NCBI GenBank assembly: GCA_947174635.1
Contig: CAMWJS010000017.1
Coordinates: forward strand, 1 to 39,137
Direction of reading: 5' to 3'
DNA from: an uncultured Muribaculaceae bacterium
GTDB taxonomy: Bacteria; Bacteroidota; Bacteroidia; Bacteroidales; Muribaculaceae
DNA length: 39,137 bases
This document shows, in pieces, positions 8,311 to 16,270 of this stretch (position 1 is its first letter; each line of letters begins with the position of its first letter). A program made the position numbers and the translations under genes. Under the pieces are notes generated by a model. That model was not told where the DNA came from. It made no database searches and saw only the letters and a program-made list of their open reading frames with translations.

Positions 8311-9051
8311 ATGAAACTGCCGTCCGACATATCGCGCCATATTCACCGCATCTTCACCCCTGCGCGCGACGCTCTGCTGCGCCGGCGTGTCCTTGAGGCG
8401 CTCCGCTGGCTCATTCTCGCGCTGTCGGTAGTCCTTATCGTATTCATCTCCGTTGACATATACGACAAAGTCGACTTCATCCGCAACGCCATGTATATGA
8501 AATTCCAGTTCTGGGTATGCATGGTTTTCATAGCCGACTTCTTCATCGAGTTCATGCTGACCCCGCGCGGAGAGCGTGTCGCGTATGTAAGACGCCGGTG
8601 GTACTACCTCCTGCTCTCAATCCCCTACCTGTCGGTCATAAACCGGTACAACCTTCATGTCAACGCCGACGTGCTCTACTGCATCCGCTTCGTGCCTCTG
8701 GCACGCGGTGCCCTTGCTCTATCCATTATCTACGACTATCTGACACGCAATCAGATAAAATCCATTCTCGCCATCTACATAATCATCCTTCTGATTATCG
8801 TATACTTCTCCTCCCTCATATTTTTTGAAAGGGAGCAGCCGGTCAACGCAATGGTCTCATCCTATTGGGAAGCGCTCTGGTGGGCATCCATGCAGGTCAC
8901 CACCCTCGGCTGCGACATATACCCCGTCACCGTAGCAGGCAAAATCCTTTCGGTAGTCCTCTCGATAATGGGCATGATAATGTTCCCCCTCTTCACCGTC
9001 TATCTCACCGACCTTATAATACGGCGTCACCGTGCCTCCGCCGGCACCTGA
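8311..9051 (+). CDS. Ion channel of the voltage-gated cation channel superfamily, non-canonical filter
   Basis: A 246-residue integral membrane protein. Hydrophobic helices are seen near residues 30-50, 62-82, 95-110, 150-172 and 212-235, with a re-entrant pore segment SSYWEALWWASMQVTTLGCDIYP before the last helix. This arrangement matches the small bacterial six-helix potassium-channel-like ion transporters. Where potassium channels have TVGYG, this has Thr198-Leu-Gly-Cys-Asp202, so selectivity cannot be assumed. The fourth segment is poor in arginines (RFVPLARGALALSIIYDYLTRNQ), so voltage sensing would be weak. No cytoplasmic regulatory (RCK) domain is fused. Family placement is sound; the conducted ion is uncertain. 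Confidence 0.8.
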   Translation: MKLPSDISRHIHRIFTPARDALLRRRVLEALRWLILALSVVLIVFISVDIYDKVDFIRNAMYMKFQFWVCMVFIADFFIEFMLTPRGERVAYVRRRWYYLLLSIPYLSVINRYNLHVNADVLYCIRFVPLARGALALSIIYDYLTRNQIKSILAIYIIILLIIVYFSSLIFFEREQPVNAMVSSYWEALWWASMQVTTLGCDIYPVTVAGKILSVVLSIMGMIMFPLFTVYLTDLIIRRHRASAGT

Positions 9052-9280
9052 CAGTATATCAGTATCATTTGGAAAACCGGAAAATAATTGCTTTCTTTAA
9101 CGCACACATACAGCAATGGAGTGAATAAACTTGCCATATTGATTGTAGATTTAAATACTTTCCGGAATGTCTGACTTTCACATAAAACTACCGCCGCGTC
9201 CGGGCGTTGGCAATCAGTCTCTGTCGGCGCTCTGTGCCGCGGCTATGCAGCCTGTGCCCTATGAGTTGATACAAAAAAAA

Positions 9281-9320
9281 CGTGCCATGACCGGAACAGT
9301 CCGTCATGGCACGCTTTTTT
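9281..9320. terminator. Bidirectional terminator between channel and FKBP genes
   Basis: A perfect 11-bp stem (CGTGCCATGAC 9281-9291 with GTCATGGCACG 9303-9313) is flanked by eight A on the left and a T run on the right, so it can end transcription from both sides. It lies 14 bp beyond the stop of the minus-strand FKBP gene and would serve it first. The remainder of 9052-9280 holds nothing I recognise. Confidence 0.85.
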
Positions 9321-9333
9321 ATGAAGTCAGTTA

Positions 9334-10251
9334 TCAGTTGGCGGGAACGCCGGGAGTTTCGATGTCGTCTACAGTAACCTCAAACACAAGTGTCTCCATC
9401 TTGCCGATGGGACCGCGGCCTTTGGTGCCGTAGGCAAGATCGCCGGGGATTACGAGAATTGCCGAGCCACCCTTGCCGAGCTGCGAAAGTCCTTCCTGGA
9501 AACCTTTTACGAGATTTGCCACCGACATGCGCGACGGAGTGTCGCCCATCGAGCGGTCAAACTCCTCGCCGTTGAGGTGCTTGCCAACGTAGGTTACCTT
9601 TACGATATCCTTGTCGGTCACTTTGTCGCCTTCGCCGGGGTTCAGGATTTTGTAGGCCAGTCCCGACTCCGATTTCTGGAATCCTTCGGCCACACGTTCG
9701 CTGATATATTTTTCGCCTGCGGCAATGTTGTCCTTGGCTTCGGGAGTCTCGAGTGCCTCAGCTTCTGCTTTGGCTTCAGCTTTCTCACGCACACTGTTCA
9801 TTACCGATTCGAATTCGCCGTTGTATTTGACGATTTCAGTCTGGGAGATGGTGTCGCAGTTATATACTTCGGCAAATGCGTTTACGATAGCTTTTGCGTC
9901 GACAGGTACTCCGAGGTTCTTGTCCATGAAGATGCCGTACATCTGCAGACCCTGCTGCACGCCGTTGAGGAAAGCGATGTTGGTGGTGTCAGTGCTGAGC
10001 ACGAGCTCCAGACCTTTGATAAATTCAGCCTTCTTGAAATCGTTGCGCTGCTGCTCGGTCATCATCTGCTCGTAGCGTTTCAGATTGCTCAGCGCCTGTG
10101 AGCCCTGCATGTGGCCGAATGAGGTTGAAAGCGAATCGCCGAGTGCGACTTCTTCCTGATTGTAGTTTTCGTTGCCGCTCTTCTGTTTGCTGTCGCACGA
10201 TGCGGCGAACACCAATGCCGAGGCAACCACGGCAGTCAATACTTTTTTCAT
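9334..10251 (-). CDS. FKBP-type peptidyl-prolyl isomerase, predicted lipoprotein
   Basis: A 305-residue prolyl isomerase. The N terminus is a lipoprotein signal with lipobox FAASC (Cys19), so it should be anchored in the inner or outer membrane facing the periplasm. Residues about 35-150 form the helical FKBP_N dimerisation domain; residues about 205-298 form the FKBP_C catalytic domain, with VTYVGKHLNGEEFDRS, the FQEGLSQLGKGGSAILVIP strand and the DLAYG motif intact. The family catalyses cis-trans isomerisation of Xaa-Pro bonds during folding of exported proteins. It is followed by a strong terminator and preceded by two short repeat elements, so it is probably transcribed on its own, although two further FKBP genes follow in the same orientation upstream. 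Confidence 0.92.
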   Translation of the reverse strand: MKKVLTAVVASALVFAASCDSKQKSGNENYNQEEVALGDSLSTSFGHMQGSQALSNLKRYEQMMTEQQRNDFKKAEFIKGLELVLSTDTTNIAFLNGVQQGLQMYGIFMDKNLGVPVDAKAIVNAFAEVYNCDTISQTEIVKYNGEFESVMNSVREKAEAKAEAEALETPEAKDNIAAGEKYISERVAEGFQKSESGLAYKILNPGEGDKVTDKDIVKVTYVGKHLNGEEFDRSMGDTPSRMSVANLVKGFQEGLSQLGKGGSAILVIPGDLAYGTKGRGPIGKMETLVFEVTVDDIETPGVPAN

Positions 10252-10278
10252 TTCGATTGGTATTAATTAATTGTTTTT

Positions 10279-10461
10279 AAGTAACTGTTTAAAATTATTT
10301 TATATCAACCGTTCTCATTATTTCAATATTCTGTCGGAGTCTTTTTCGTCGCTTTCCATCTCGTCATCAGTCATGTAGCTCGCTACACTCCTTCTTCCTC
10401 ACCGGAAATCGCCTGAAAAATCCTCTCGCCATAATATTAAAATAATTTTGAACAGTTACTT
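10279..10461. mobile_element. MITE-like element, AAGTAACTG family, long form
   Basis: A 183-bp unit with long terminal inverted repeats: AAGTAACTGTTTAAAATTAT at the left and its complement with one change (TAATTTTGAACAGTTACTT) at the right, about 24 bp matching. The core holds a GC-richer segment (10336-10430) that, read on the minus strand, contains a 19-codon ORF starting MTDDEMESDEKDSD; I regard that as non-functional. The short forms at 3500-3557 and 8250-8297 equal its two ends joined. No transposase is encoded. It sits 28 bp upstream of the FKBP lipoprotein start and may supply or separate regulatory sequence. Confidence 0.75.
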
Positions 10462-10499
10462 ATTGATAATTCAGATATTTAGTTCACCATTAACCTGAC

Positions 10500-10658
10500 G
10501 ATGTCGCAAAACCGACGTATGCCGGCATGTCGGAGACATGCCAATTGTGACGTAACCCCGGGCGCAGCCTGGGGTAGGCTAAGTGTCAGTAAATTAGCCT
10601 CGGAGAGGCGTCGTCGTGGTTAGTGGCGTCATCTTCGGATATCGAGTTTTGCAACACC
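10500..10658. mobile_element. MITE-like element, GGTGTTGCA family, divergent copy
   Basis: Left end GATGTCGCAAAACCG (10500-10514) and right end GAGTTTTGCAACACC (10644-10658) are the family terminal repeats, the left one degenerate. The core is a series of small palindromes (GCATGTCGGAGACATGC and CCCCGGGCGCAGCCTGGGG). It lies between two FKBP genes, 19 bp past the stop of the second. Confidence 0.65.
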
Positions 10659-10677
10659 ATGCCATGTTTCGTTACTT

Positions 10678-11487
10678 TCATTTGACAATGTCGACGAGGG
10701 TGACCGTGAAGTCGAGCGCCGCTCCCGGCGGTATGTCATTGCCCGCTCCGCGCTCGCCGTAGCCGAGTTCCGACGGTATGAAAAGTCGGTACGTGCCACC
10801 CGGACGCATCAGCATGAGCCCTTCAGTGAAGCCCTTGATAAGGCCTTTGACCGGAAATTTCACCGAATTCCCCTCCGTAGCGTCGAAAACAGTGCCGTCG
10901 GCAAGCTTTCCTGTGTACAGTACCTCTACCGTATCCTGGGCGGTAGGCTGTGCCCCCTCTCCCTCTGTAAGCACCTCGAAGAGGAGTCCCGACGGGAGTT
11001 TCTGCACCCCCTCGCGTCCCTCCTGTGCCACTAAGAATGCCTCCTGCTCGGCGCGTTCCGCTTTGCTCAGCTCTGTAGCCACTTTGTCCATCTGTTTCTT
11101 GGCGGCTTCTACTGTCATGGCCTGGTTTCCGCCATTGAGTATGCTGCGGAGCGCGTCAAGAAACGAAGCATTGTCGATAGGGTAGCCCTCGGCACGGAGT
11201 TGCTCGAGATTGTCGCGTATGTTAAGTCCCTGGGCGAGTCCCTGGTAATACACCTCATCGGCCGGCTCGATGGCAAAAGCCTTGGCGATACCGTCGGTAA
11301 ACATCTGGCGCGCCGTATCGTCGGCCGGATACTGGCGTTCGAACGCCGGCTGCAGATAGCTTGCCACGATGGTGGCCATGGCGGTTGAGGTGGAGTCGGC
11401 GATGGCCGGTTCGGCGGCCTGTGCGCCCGTTGACGCAATCGCTGCAACGATTATGACGCCCGAAGCGCGTAGTCTGGTGAGCTTCAT
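10678..11487 (-). CDS. FKBP-type peptidyl-prolyl isomerase, periplasmic
   Basis: A 269-residue prolyl isomerase with a cleavable signal peptide (cleavage near GAQA/AEPA, residue 24) and no lipobox, so a soluble periplasmic location is expected. The FKBP_N dimerisation domain covers about residues 30-140 and the FKBP_C domain about 165-268, with VEVLYTGKLADGTVFDAT, KGFTEGLMLMRPGGTYRLFIP and ELGYGERGAG. These correspond to the ligand pocket of the Mip/FkpA type. It is the middle gene of three same-strand FKBP genes. The 116-bp gap to the next one holds a 9-bp-period array, so the genes may be transcribed separately. Confidence 0.92.
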   Translation of the reverse strand: MKLTRLRASGVIIVAAIASTGAQAAEPAIADSTSTAMATIVASYLQPAFERQYPADDTARQMFTDGIAKAFAIEPADEVYYQGLAQGLNIRDNLEQLRAEGYPIDNASFLDALRSILNGGNQAMTVEAAKKQMDKVATELSKAERAEQEAFLVAQEGREGVQKLPSGLLFEVLTEGEGAQPTAQDTVEVLYTGKLADGTVFDATEGNSVKFPVKGLIKGFTEGLMLMRPGGTYRLFIPSELGYGERGAGNDIPPGAALDFTVTLVDIVK

Positions 11488-11552
11488 GATGCGATTTTTT
11501 ATAGTTTGAAAAATCTGTCGGAAAGGACTTTGTCAAAGTGGCCTCCCCTGAA

Positions 11553-11588
11553 GTCTGACCTGTCCGACCGGTCTGACCTGTCCGACAA
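11553..11588. repeat. 9-bp-period array, four units
   Basis: Two alternating nonamers repeated twice: GTCTGACCT, GTCCGACCG, GTCTGACCT, GTCCGACAA. It lies between the second and third FKBP genes, 66 bp upstream of the minus-strand start at 11487. The period equals that of the arrays at 4773, 12629 and 37211, although the unit sequence differs. Confidence 0.7.
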
Positions 11589-11603
11589 AATCAAATGGGG
11601 CGA

Positions 11604-12230
11604 TTACTTGCCGATTACCTTCAGCAGCTCGACGTCAAAAATCAATGTGGCGTTCGGGCCGATGACGCCGCCGGCTCCGTTGGGGCCATACGCCAACTGC
11701 GACGGGATGAAAAGACGCCAGCGCGAACCGGCTTTCATCAGCTGCAGTGCCTCTACCCAGCCCGGTATCACCTGTGTAACACCGAATGTGGCGGGAACAC
11801 CGCGCTCCTCCGACGAGTCAAACACCGTGCCGTCGATAAGCTTGCCGGTGTAGTGCACCTCAACCTGGTCGGTCGACGCAGGCTGCGCTCCGTCCCCCTC
11901 TTTCAGTACCTCGTATTGCAGGCCCGAAGGGGTGGTCTTTACTTCGGCACGTTTGCCGTTTTCTTCAAGAAACTCCTTGCCGGCTTTCTCGTTGATTTCG
12001 GCGAGTTTCGATGCTTCCTCTTTCTGGCGCGCCTCCATTTCGGTGAAATACTGGCGGATTACCTCCTTGGCTTCGTCATAGGTCATTTTGGGCTGATTGC
12101 CGTAGAACACCGCTGCGACACCGTCGGCAAAATCCTGTACATTGATTTCCTTGATGCCCGAAGCTTTGAAATTGTTACCCATGCTCAGACCGAGAGCGTA
12201 TGAAATTTTGTCTAATTCCTTGTTGTCCAT
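11604..12230 (-). CDS. FKBP-type peptidyl-prolyl isomerase, cytoplasmic (FklB-like)
   Basis: A 208-residue prolyl isomerase without signal peptide (MDNKELDKISYALGLSMG), so cytoplasmic. The FKBP_N part spans about residues 1-100 with a charged coiled segment (AKEVIRQYFTEMEARQKEEASK). The FKBP_C part spans about 115-207, with VEVHYTGKLIDGTVFDSS, GWVEALQLMKAGSRWRLFIP and QLAYGPNGAGG. Its closest described relative type is E. coli FklB, which is of the same length. A -7 box TATCTTTG lies on the minus strand at 12272-12265, about 35 bp before the ATG, so it probably has its own promoter; the -33 part is weak. Confidence 0.92.
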   Translation of the reverse strand: MDNKELDKISYALGLSMGNNFKASGIKEINVQDFADGVAAVFYGNQPKMTYDEAKEVIRQYFTEMEARQKEEASKLAEINEKAGKEFLEENGKRAEVKTTPSGLQYEVLKEGDGAQPASTDQVEVHYTGKLIDGTVFDSSEERGVPATFGVTQVIPGWVEALQLMKAGSRWRLFIPSQLAYGPNGAGGVIGPNATLIFDVELLKVIGK

Positions 12231-12303
12231 ATATGTTTAATTAAATGAGTTTCTTAATGCGTTACAAAGATAACGATTAACATCATATTATGGTTGCACT
12301 GAT

Positions 12304-12610
12304 ATGATAAAAAATATTAACATATCAGGGCGGGGAGCTCGGAAGGGAGGATACCACGAAGCGCCCCGCCCGGGCTTGGCATCTGTAGCGGGGGCGGGGG
12401 ATGTCGCTGCGGGCGGTAGCCGGGGCGGGGGCGTCTCGCCCCCGTGAATGTCACTGGGTGGTATAGCGGCTGAATGCTGGGAGTGTATACCACGGATCGC
12501 CCTTCCAGGGCTTGGCTAATATGGTATCCCGTGAGCCGGGGTCTACGCCCGCTCCGCGGTCTGCGAACCCCGGTTAATCACGGGCACGAGCCTCCGGCTC
12601 TCTGTGGGTG
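12304..12610. repeat. GC-rich palindromic intergenic region
   Basis: About 300 bp with no credible gene. It contains several strong inverted repeats, including GGGGGCGTCTCGCCCCC near 12427 and a large hairpin with CCCGTGA/TCACGGG ends near 12527-12581 enclosing CCGGGGTCT and its partner GAACCCCGG. The inner module and the adjacent GAGCCTCCGGCTCTC are the same modules found inside the GGTGTTGCA-type elements at 1448 and 28278, but no terminal GGTGTTGCA repeats were found here. It may be a decayed copy. Confidence 0.6.
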
Positions 12611-12628
12611 AGGCGGGGGGGAGGGAAA

Positions 12629-12691
12629 GGTCATTAGGGTCGTTAAAGTCATTAAGGTCGCTAAGGTCGTTAGGGTTGGATTGGTCGGCTG
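12629..12691. repeat. 9-bp-period array upstream of the B12 promoter, seven units
   Basis: Contiguous nonamers of the form GGTCnnTAA: GGTCATTAG, GGTCGTTAA, AGTCATTAA, GGTCGCTAA, GGTCGTTAG, then the more decayed GGTTGGATT and GGTCGGCTG. The array ends about 10 bp before the -33 box of the B12 operon promoter, where an activator or repressor could bind. Confidence 0.75.
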
Positions 12692-12701
12692 GGTGGGTGG
12701 G

Positions 12702-12733
12702 GTTGCGTAATTGGAATTTTATTTTTAACTTTG
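12702..12733 (+). promoter_or_regulatory. Promoter of the B12 uptake operon
   Basis: GTTG at 12702-12705, a 20-nt spacer and TAACTTTG at 12726-12733 match the Bacteroidetes promoter pattern. The start would be near 12740, immediately ahead of the cobalamin riboswitch, which supports the call. Confidence 0.75.
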
Positions 12734-12751
12734 TGGCGATTATTGAACAAG

Positions 12752-12910
12752 TCGGTTCGCCCTACAGGCGATTAAAAGGGAATCGGGTGAAAATCCCGGA
12801 CAGACCCGCTGCTGTAAGTTCCGTAATCTGTCATCAATATGCCACTGAGCCGGGCAAGCGAGCCCGTCGGGAAGGCGATGGCGGATGGAATAAGTCAGAA
12901 GACCTGCCGA
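12752..12910 (+). promoter_or_regulatory. Cobalamin riboswitch
   Basis: The conserved sequence blocks of the adenosylcobalamin-class aptamer are present in order: GGTT at the start, AAAAGGGAA, GGTGAAAATCCCGGACAG, CCCGCTGCTGT, GCCACTG, GGGAAGGCG, and the B12-box end AAGTCAGAAGACCTGCC. The aptamer ends about 60 nt before the receptor ATG; the intervening segment contains further short complementary stretches (GCGCTCGAGGTAAGCG) that could form the expression platform. High B12 is expected to shut off the downstream three genes. Confidence 0.93.
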
Positions 12911-12970
12911 TATTATGTAACCCGCACGACAATGCGCTCGAGGTAAGCGTAGCGGACAATAAGTCAGGAA

Positions 12971-14929
12971 ATGAAAGAAAACTGCTCTACAAGGGGCTTT
13001 ATATTTCGTGTGTGCATGCTGTTGATGACGGGCATGCTGTCAAACATCTATTGTTCGGCCGATGAGAGGCCGGACACGGTCATCTCCCTTCAAAATGTCA
13101 CGGTTACCGCCACACCGCGCAAGCTTGCCACAGTGCAGACGCTTGCGGGGGCGCAACTGCAGTCGCTTTCCACCACAACAATCGCCGATGCCCTTAAATA
13201 TTTCGCGGGAGTGCAGATAAAGGATTACGGGGGCCTTGGCGGACTGAAGACGGTGAATGTGCGATCGCTCGGAGCGCAGCATGTGGGTGTGTATATCGAC
13301 GGGATACGCATCACCAACGCTCAGAACGGCACTGTTGACCTGGGCAAATACTCACTGTCGACACTTGAGTCGGTGTCGCTCTACAATGCCAACAAACTTG
13401 ATCTCTGCCAGTCGGCATCGGAATATGCTTCCGGGGCCACGGTCTATATGCAGACACGCCGTCCGGACACGGATTCGCTCTCTGTGACGGGCAGATGGGC
13501 GTCGTTTCACACCTACATGGGGCGTGTCAACGCCCAGTTGTGCAGGCGTGGATGGAGCGCTTTTGTCGATGCGGAGTATCTTGACTCGAAGGGTGATTAC
13601 CCGTTCCGCTACAAGTCGGAATATGAGGACACGGTGGGACGCCGCTTCAATTCCGACATAAGATATACGCGCGTGGAGGCGGCGCTTTTCAAGGACGGAT
13701 TTGCCTCGCACCTCTATTATTACGATTCGGAGCGCGGATGCCCGGGAGGGGTTGTGCGACGTCTGTCGGACAAATACAACAACGTGGGTCGCGAATGGGA
13801 CCGCGACATGTTTGCCCAGGCGTCGTGGAGCCGCACGTTTTCCAATAAATTCAGTTTCAAGGCCAACGCGAAATATTCATACGAATATCTGCGCTACTGC
13901 ACCGACTATCCGGAGAACCAGAATACGGCGAAAGTCAACAACCATTACCGCCAGCATGATGCATACGCGGCGGTGTCGGGGGCGTACAGGCCGCTTGGAT
14001 GGCTGTCGATGAATGTCGGTTATGATGCACGCATGTCATGGCTCGGAGCGGATTTGAAGCGCTTCTGCTCCGTGAGGCGTCTCGACCAGAAGGCCGTTGT
14101 CGCCGTGCAGGCCGACCGGGGCGGATTGCGCGCTGCCGCATCAGTGCTGTTTCAGCACTACAAAGACCACACTCGGCTCAAGACCGGCGCGGCCGAGCCG
14201 CTGAAACGGTTCACGCCGGCGGTGACACTCGGCTACACATTCCGCGATCTGACAGTGAGGGCATGGTACAAAAACATATTCCGCGCGCCAACTCTCAACG
14301 ACCTGTATTACACGCAGGCCGGCAACCGCAATCTCAAGCCGGAATTCACGAAGCAATGGAACATCGGCGCCGAGTACGGCTACCGCAATATCAACTGGCT
14401 CGCGTCGGTGCAGGCTGACTTCTATATCAATCACATCGACGACCGGATAGTGTGTCTGCCACTGAGGGGCACCTACACGTGGTCGATGATGAACTACGGC
14501 CATACGCGCTGCCGCGGACTGAATGTCAATGCCTCGGGCACGTATGCCACGGGAGCGTGGAACTTCTCGCTGCTGACATCGCTGACATGGCAGCGCGACA
14601 TCAACCGGACCAATCCGGAGTCAGACACGTATGACCTTCCGATATGCTATTCGCCCACACTATCATACGGCATCACGGCAATCGCCGCGTGGAGGCAACT
14701 GTCGCTCACCGTTTCCGACCTGCACGTGGGGAAAAGGATGTGGTCGTATGCCGACGCGGAGGATATGCTGCGGCCCTATAACAATGTTGACGTGAAACTC
14801 ACGGCCGCTGTGTGGCGCATGCTTGCCAGCTTTGAAATCAATGACCTGCTTGACGTGCAGTATGAACACATACCGCGCTACCCTATGCCGGGGCGCAATT
14901 TCCGCGTCACAGTGACCTTTACTGTCTGA
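12971..14929 (+). CDS. btuB: TonB-dependent outer-membrane receptor, probable vitamin B12 transporter
   Basis: A 652-residue TonB-dependent receptor. The order is an N-terminal signal sequence (to about residue 30), a TonB-box-like stretch DTVISLQNVTVTATPRK, a plug domain (about 40-165) with ALKYFAGVQIKDYGGLGG, NVRSLGAQHVGVYIDGIR and the usual end, then a 22-strand-type barrel ending FRVTVTFTV. The barrel includes the conserved APTLNDLYY and NLKPEFTKQWNIGAEY segments. It is somewhat longer than E. coli BtuB and lacks a carboxypeptidase-like extension. The riboswitch directly upstream and the DUF5074 propeller directly downstream (24 nt) argue for cobalamin or corrinoid uptake. Substrate assignment rests on context rather than residues. 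Confidence 0.88.
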   Translation: MKENCSTRGFIFRVCMLLMTGMLSNIYCSADERPDTVISLQNVTVTATPRKLATVQTLAGAQLQSLSTTTIADALKYFAGVQIKDYGGLGGLKTVNVRSLGAQHVGVYIDGIRITNAQNGTVDLGKYSLSTLESVSLYNANKLDLCQSASEYASGATVYMQTRRPDTDSLSVTGRWASFHTYMGRVNAQLCRRGWSAFVDAEYLDSKGDYPFRYKSEYEDTVGRRFNSDIRYTRVEAALFKDGFASHLYYYDSERGCPGGVVRRLSDKYNNVGREWDRDMFAQASWSRTFSNKFSFKANAKYSYEYLRYCTDYPENQNTAKVNNHYRQHDAYAAVSGAYRPLGWLSMNVGYDARMSWLGADLKRFCSVRRLDQKAVVAVQADRGGLRAAASVLFQHYKDHTRLKTGAAEPLKRFTPAVTLGYTFRDLTVRAWYKNIFRAPTLNDLYYTQAGNRNLKPEFTKQWNIGAEYGYRNINWLASVQADFYINHIDDRIVCLPLRGTYTWSMMNYGHTRCRGLNVNASGTYATGAWNFSLLTSLTWQRDINRTNPESDTYDLPICYSPTLSYGITAIAAWRQLSLTVSDLHVGKRMWSYADAEDMLRPYNNVDVKLTAAVWRMLASFEINDLLDVQYEHIPRYPMPGRNFRVTVTFTV

Positions 14930-14953
14930 ATTCACCAATTTTATCATACAATC

Positions 14954-16255
14954 ATGAGATTAAAGAGATTACTGCCCGTCATGGCTTTGGCCATGACCGC
15001 ACCGGCGCTACATGCAGCCGAGGAACGCCTGATAATCCTCAACGAGGGGTTATGGCAACAAGACAACGGACGAGTGTCGTATTTCGAGGATGGCACAGTG
15101 ATCAGCAACAGCTGGTTCCGCGACATCAACGGCTACAAGCTCGGCGATACGCCCAATGATATCATCGCGGTCAACGACAATCTGATAGCGATTGCTGTCA
15201 ACTGGTCGAACATCGTGCAGTTCATCACCCCGGAGGGGAAGGCTGTGGCCGCGACCGAAGAGATACCCAACAACCGCAAGCTCGCCACCGACGGCCGCTA
15301 TGTCTATATCTCATCTTACGGACATGAGTGTTTTGTCGACGGCGATTACGAATATTTCGACAATGGCGGCTATGTAGCCAAAATCGACACATCGGATTTC
15401 AGGGTGACCGATGCCGTAGGGGTTGGATACGAGCCGGAAGGGATAGCCTATTACAAAGGATATCTTTTTGTAGCCAACACCGGAGGATATGCCTTTCAGG
15501 AAGCGCATGAATATGAGACAACGGTGAGCGTAATAGATGCAGAGACAATGGAAGTGGTGCGCAATGTCGACACCGGCCAGATCAATCTCTACGGCAAGAT
15601 GTCGCAGAGCGGCCAATATCTGTGCATCAATTCTCCCGGCGACTATTATGACGTGCAGGCCGCTACCATCATATTTGACTGTGACGCCGCAATCGCCGGA
15701 GAGCCCGACGGAGAGTGTTTCGTGTCGCTCGAATATGCCGCTACTTATAACTGCACCGATAAATCGGGACATTTCTACGCAATCGGTTCGCGCTATTCAT
15801 ATTACACGGGCGACTATACGTTCAACTATGTGATAATCGACCCCGAGGCGGTGATGGCGTCGGGCGGAGGCGACGGAGTGACAGAGGATTTTCCGGGCAC
15901 CGTGCTTGACGACATCAAGAAATTCAGCATGCCTTACGGACTTTTTGTCAATCCGTACACCGGCTACATCTACGCAACCGACGCCGGAGACTACACAGCC
16001 GCGGGGGCATTATATCAGTGGACACCCGACGGAAACCTCATCGGCAAATACAAGCTGTATATCAATCCGGCGCATTTCCTCGCGCTGCGTCCCGAAAGCC
16101 CCAGCGGCATCGGCAACATTACAGATGACATGACCGACGGCAATGCAGACGAAAATATGACCATCTATAATCTTCAGGGCATTCCGGTGACCTCTCCCCT
16201 GCCCGGCCACATCTATATCCGCAACGGCAAGAAATTCATATATAACAAGTATTGA
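14954..16255 (+). CDS. BtuG-like DUF5074 beta-propeller protein with C-terminal sorting-like domain
   Basis: A 433-residue secreted protein. After a signal peptide (cleavage near ALHA/AEE, residue 21) come repeated blade-like segments of a DUF5074/YncE-type propeller: RLIILNEGLWQQDNGRVSYF, DTPNDIIAVNDNLIAI, NNRKLATDGRYVYISSYG, GYEPEGIAYYKGYLFVANTG. In Bacteroides the surface lipoprotein BtuG of this fold captures cobalamin and sits on BtuB. Here no lipobox Cys is present. Instead the protein ends in a short domain with Tyr405-NLQG, then PLPGHIYIRNGKKF, a pattern found at the ends of many exported Bacteroidales proteins and resembling type IX sorting domains. Position in the riboswitch operon supports a corrinoid-binding role; the export route is inferred. 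Confidence 0.82.
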   Translation: MRLKRLLPVMALAMTAPALHAAEERLIILNEGLWQQDNGRVSYFEDGTVISNSWFRDINGYKLGDTPNDIIAVNDNLIAIAVNWSNIVQFITPEGKAVAATEEIPNNRKLATDGRYVYISSYGHECFVDGDYEYFDNGGYVAKIDTSDFRVTDAVGVGYEPEGIAYYKGYLFVANTGGYAFQEAHEYETTVSVIDAETMEVVRNVDTGQINLYGKMSQSGQYLCINSPGDYYDVQAATIIFDCDAAIAGEPDGECFVSLEYAATYNCTDKSGHFYAIGSRYSYYTGDYTFNYVIIDPEAVMASGGGDGVTEDFPGTVLDDIKKFSMPYGLFVNPYTGYIYATDAGDYTAAGALYQWTPDGNLIGKYKLYINPAHFLALRPESPSGIGNITDDMTDGNADENMTIYNLQGIPVTSPLPGHIYIRNGKKFIYNKY

Positions 16256-16270
16256 TAACAAAAACCAATC

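Noticed and set aside
9167-9433. 88-codon plus-strand ORF before and into the FKBP gene
   Set aside because: It runs through the bidirectional terminator and into the antisense of the FKBP coding region; no start signal and no family likeness.
10336-10430. 19-codon minus-strand ORF (MTDDEMESDE...) inside the AAGTAACTG element
   Set aside because: It lies within a repeat core, lacks a start signal and is missing from the short forms; no sign of being a gene.
12604-13065. 153-codon ORF upstream of the receptor
   Set aside because: It reads through the 9-bp array, the promoter and the cobalamin riboswitch and overlaps the receptor start; the RNA element explains the conservation.
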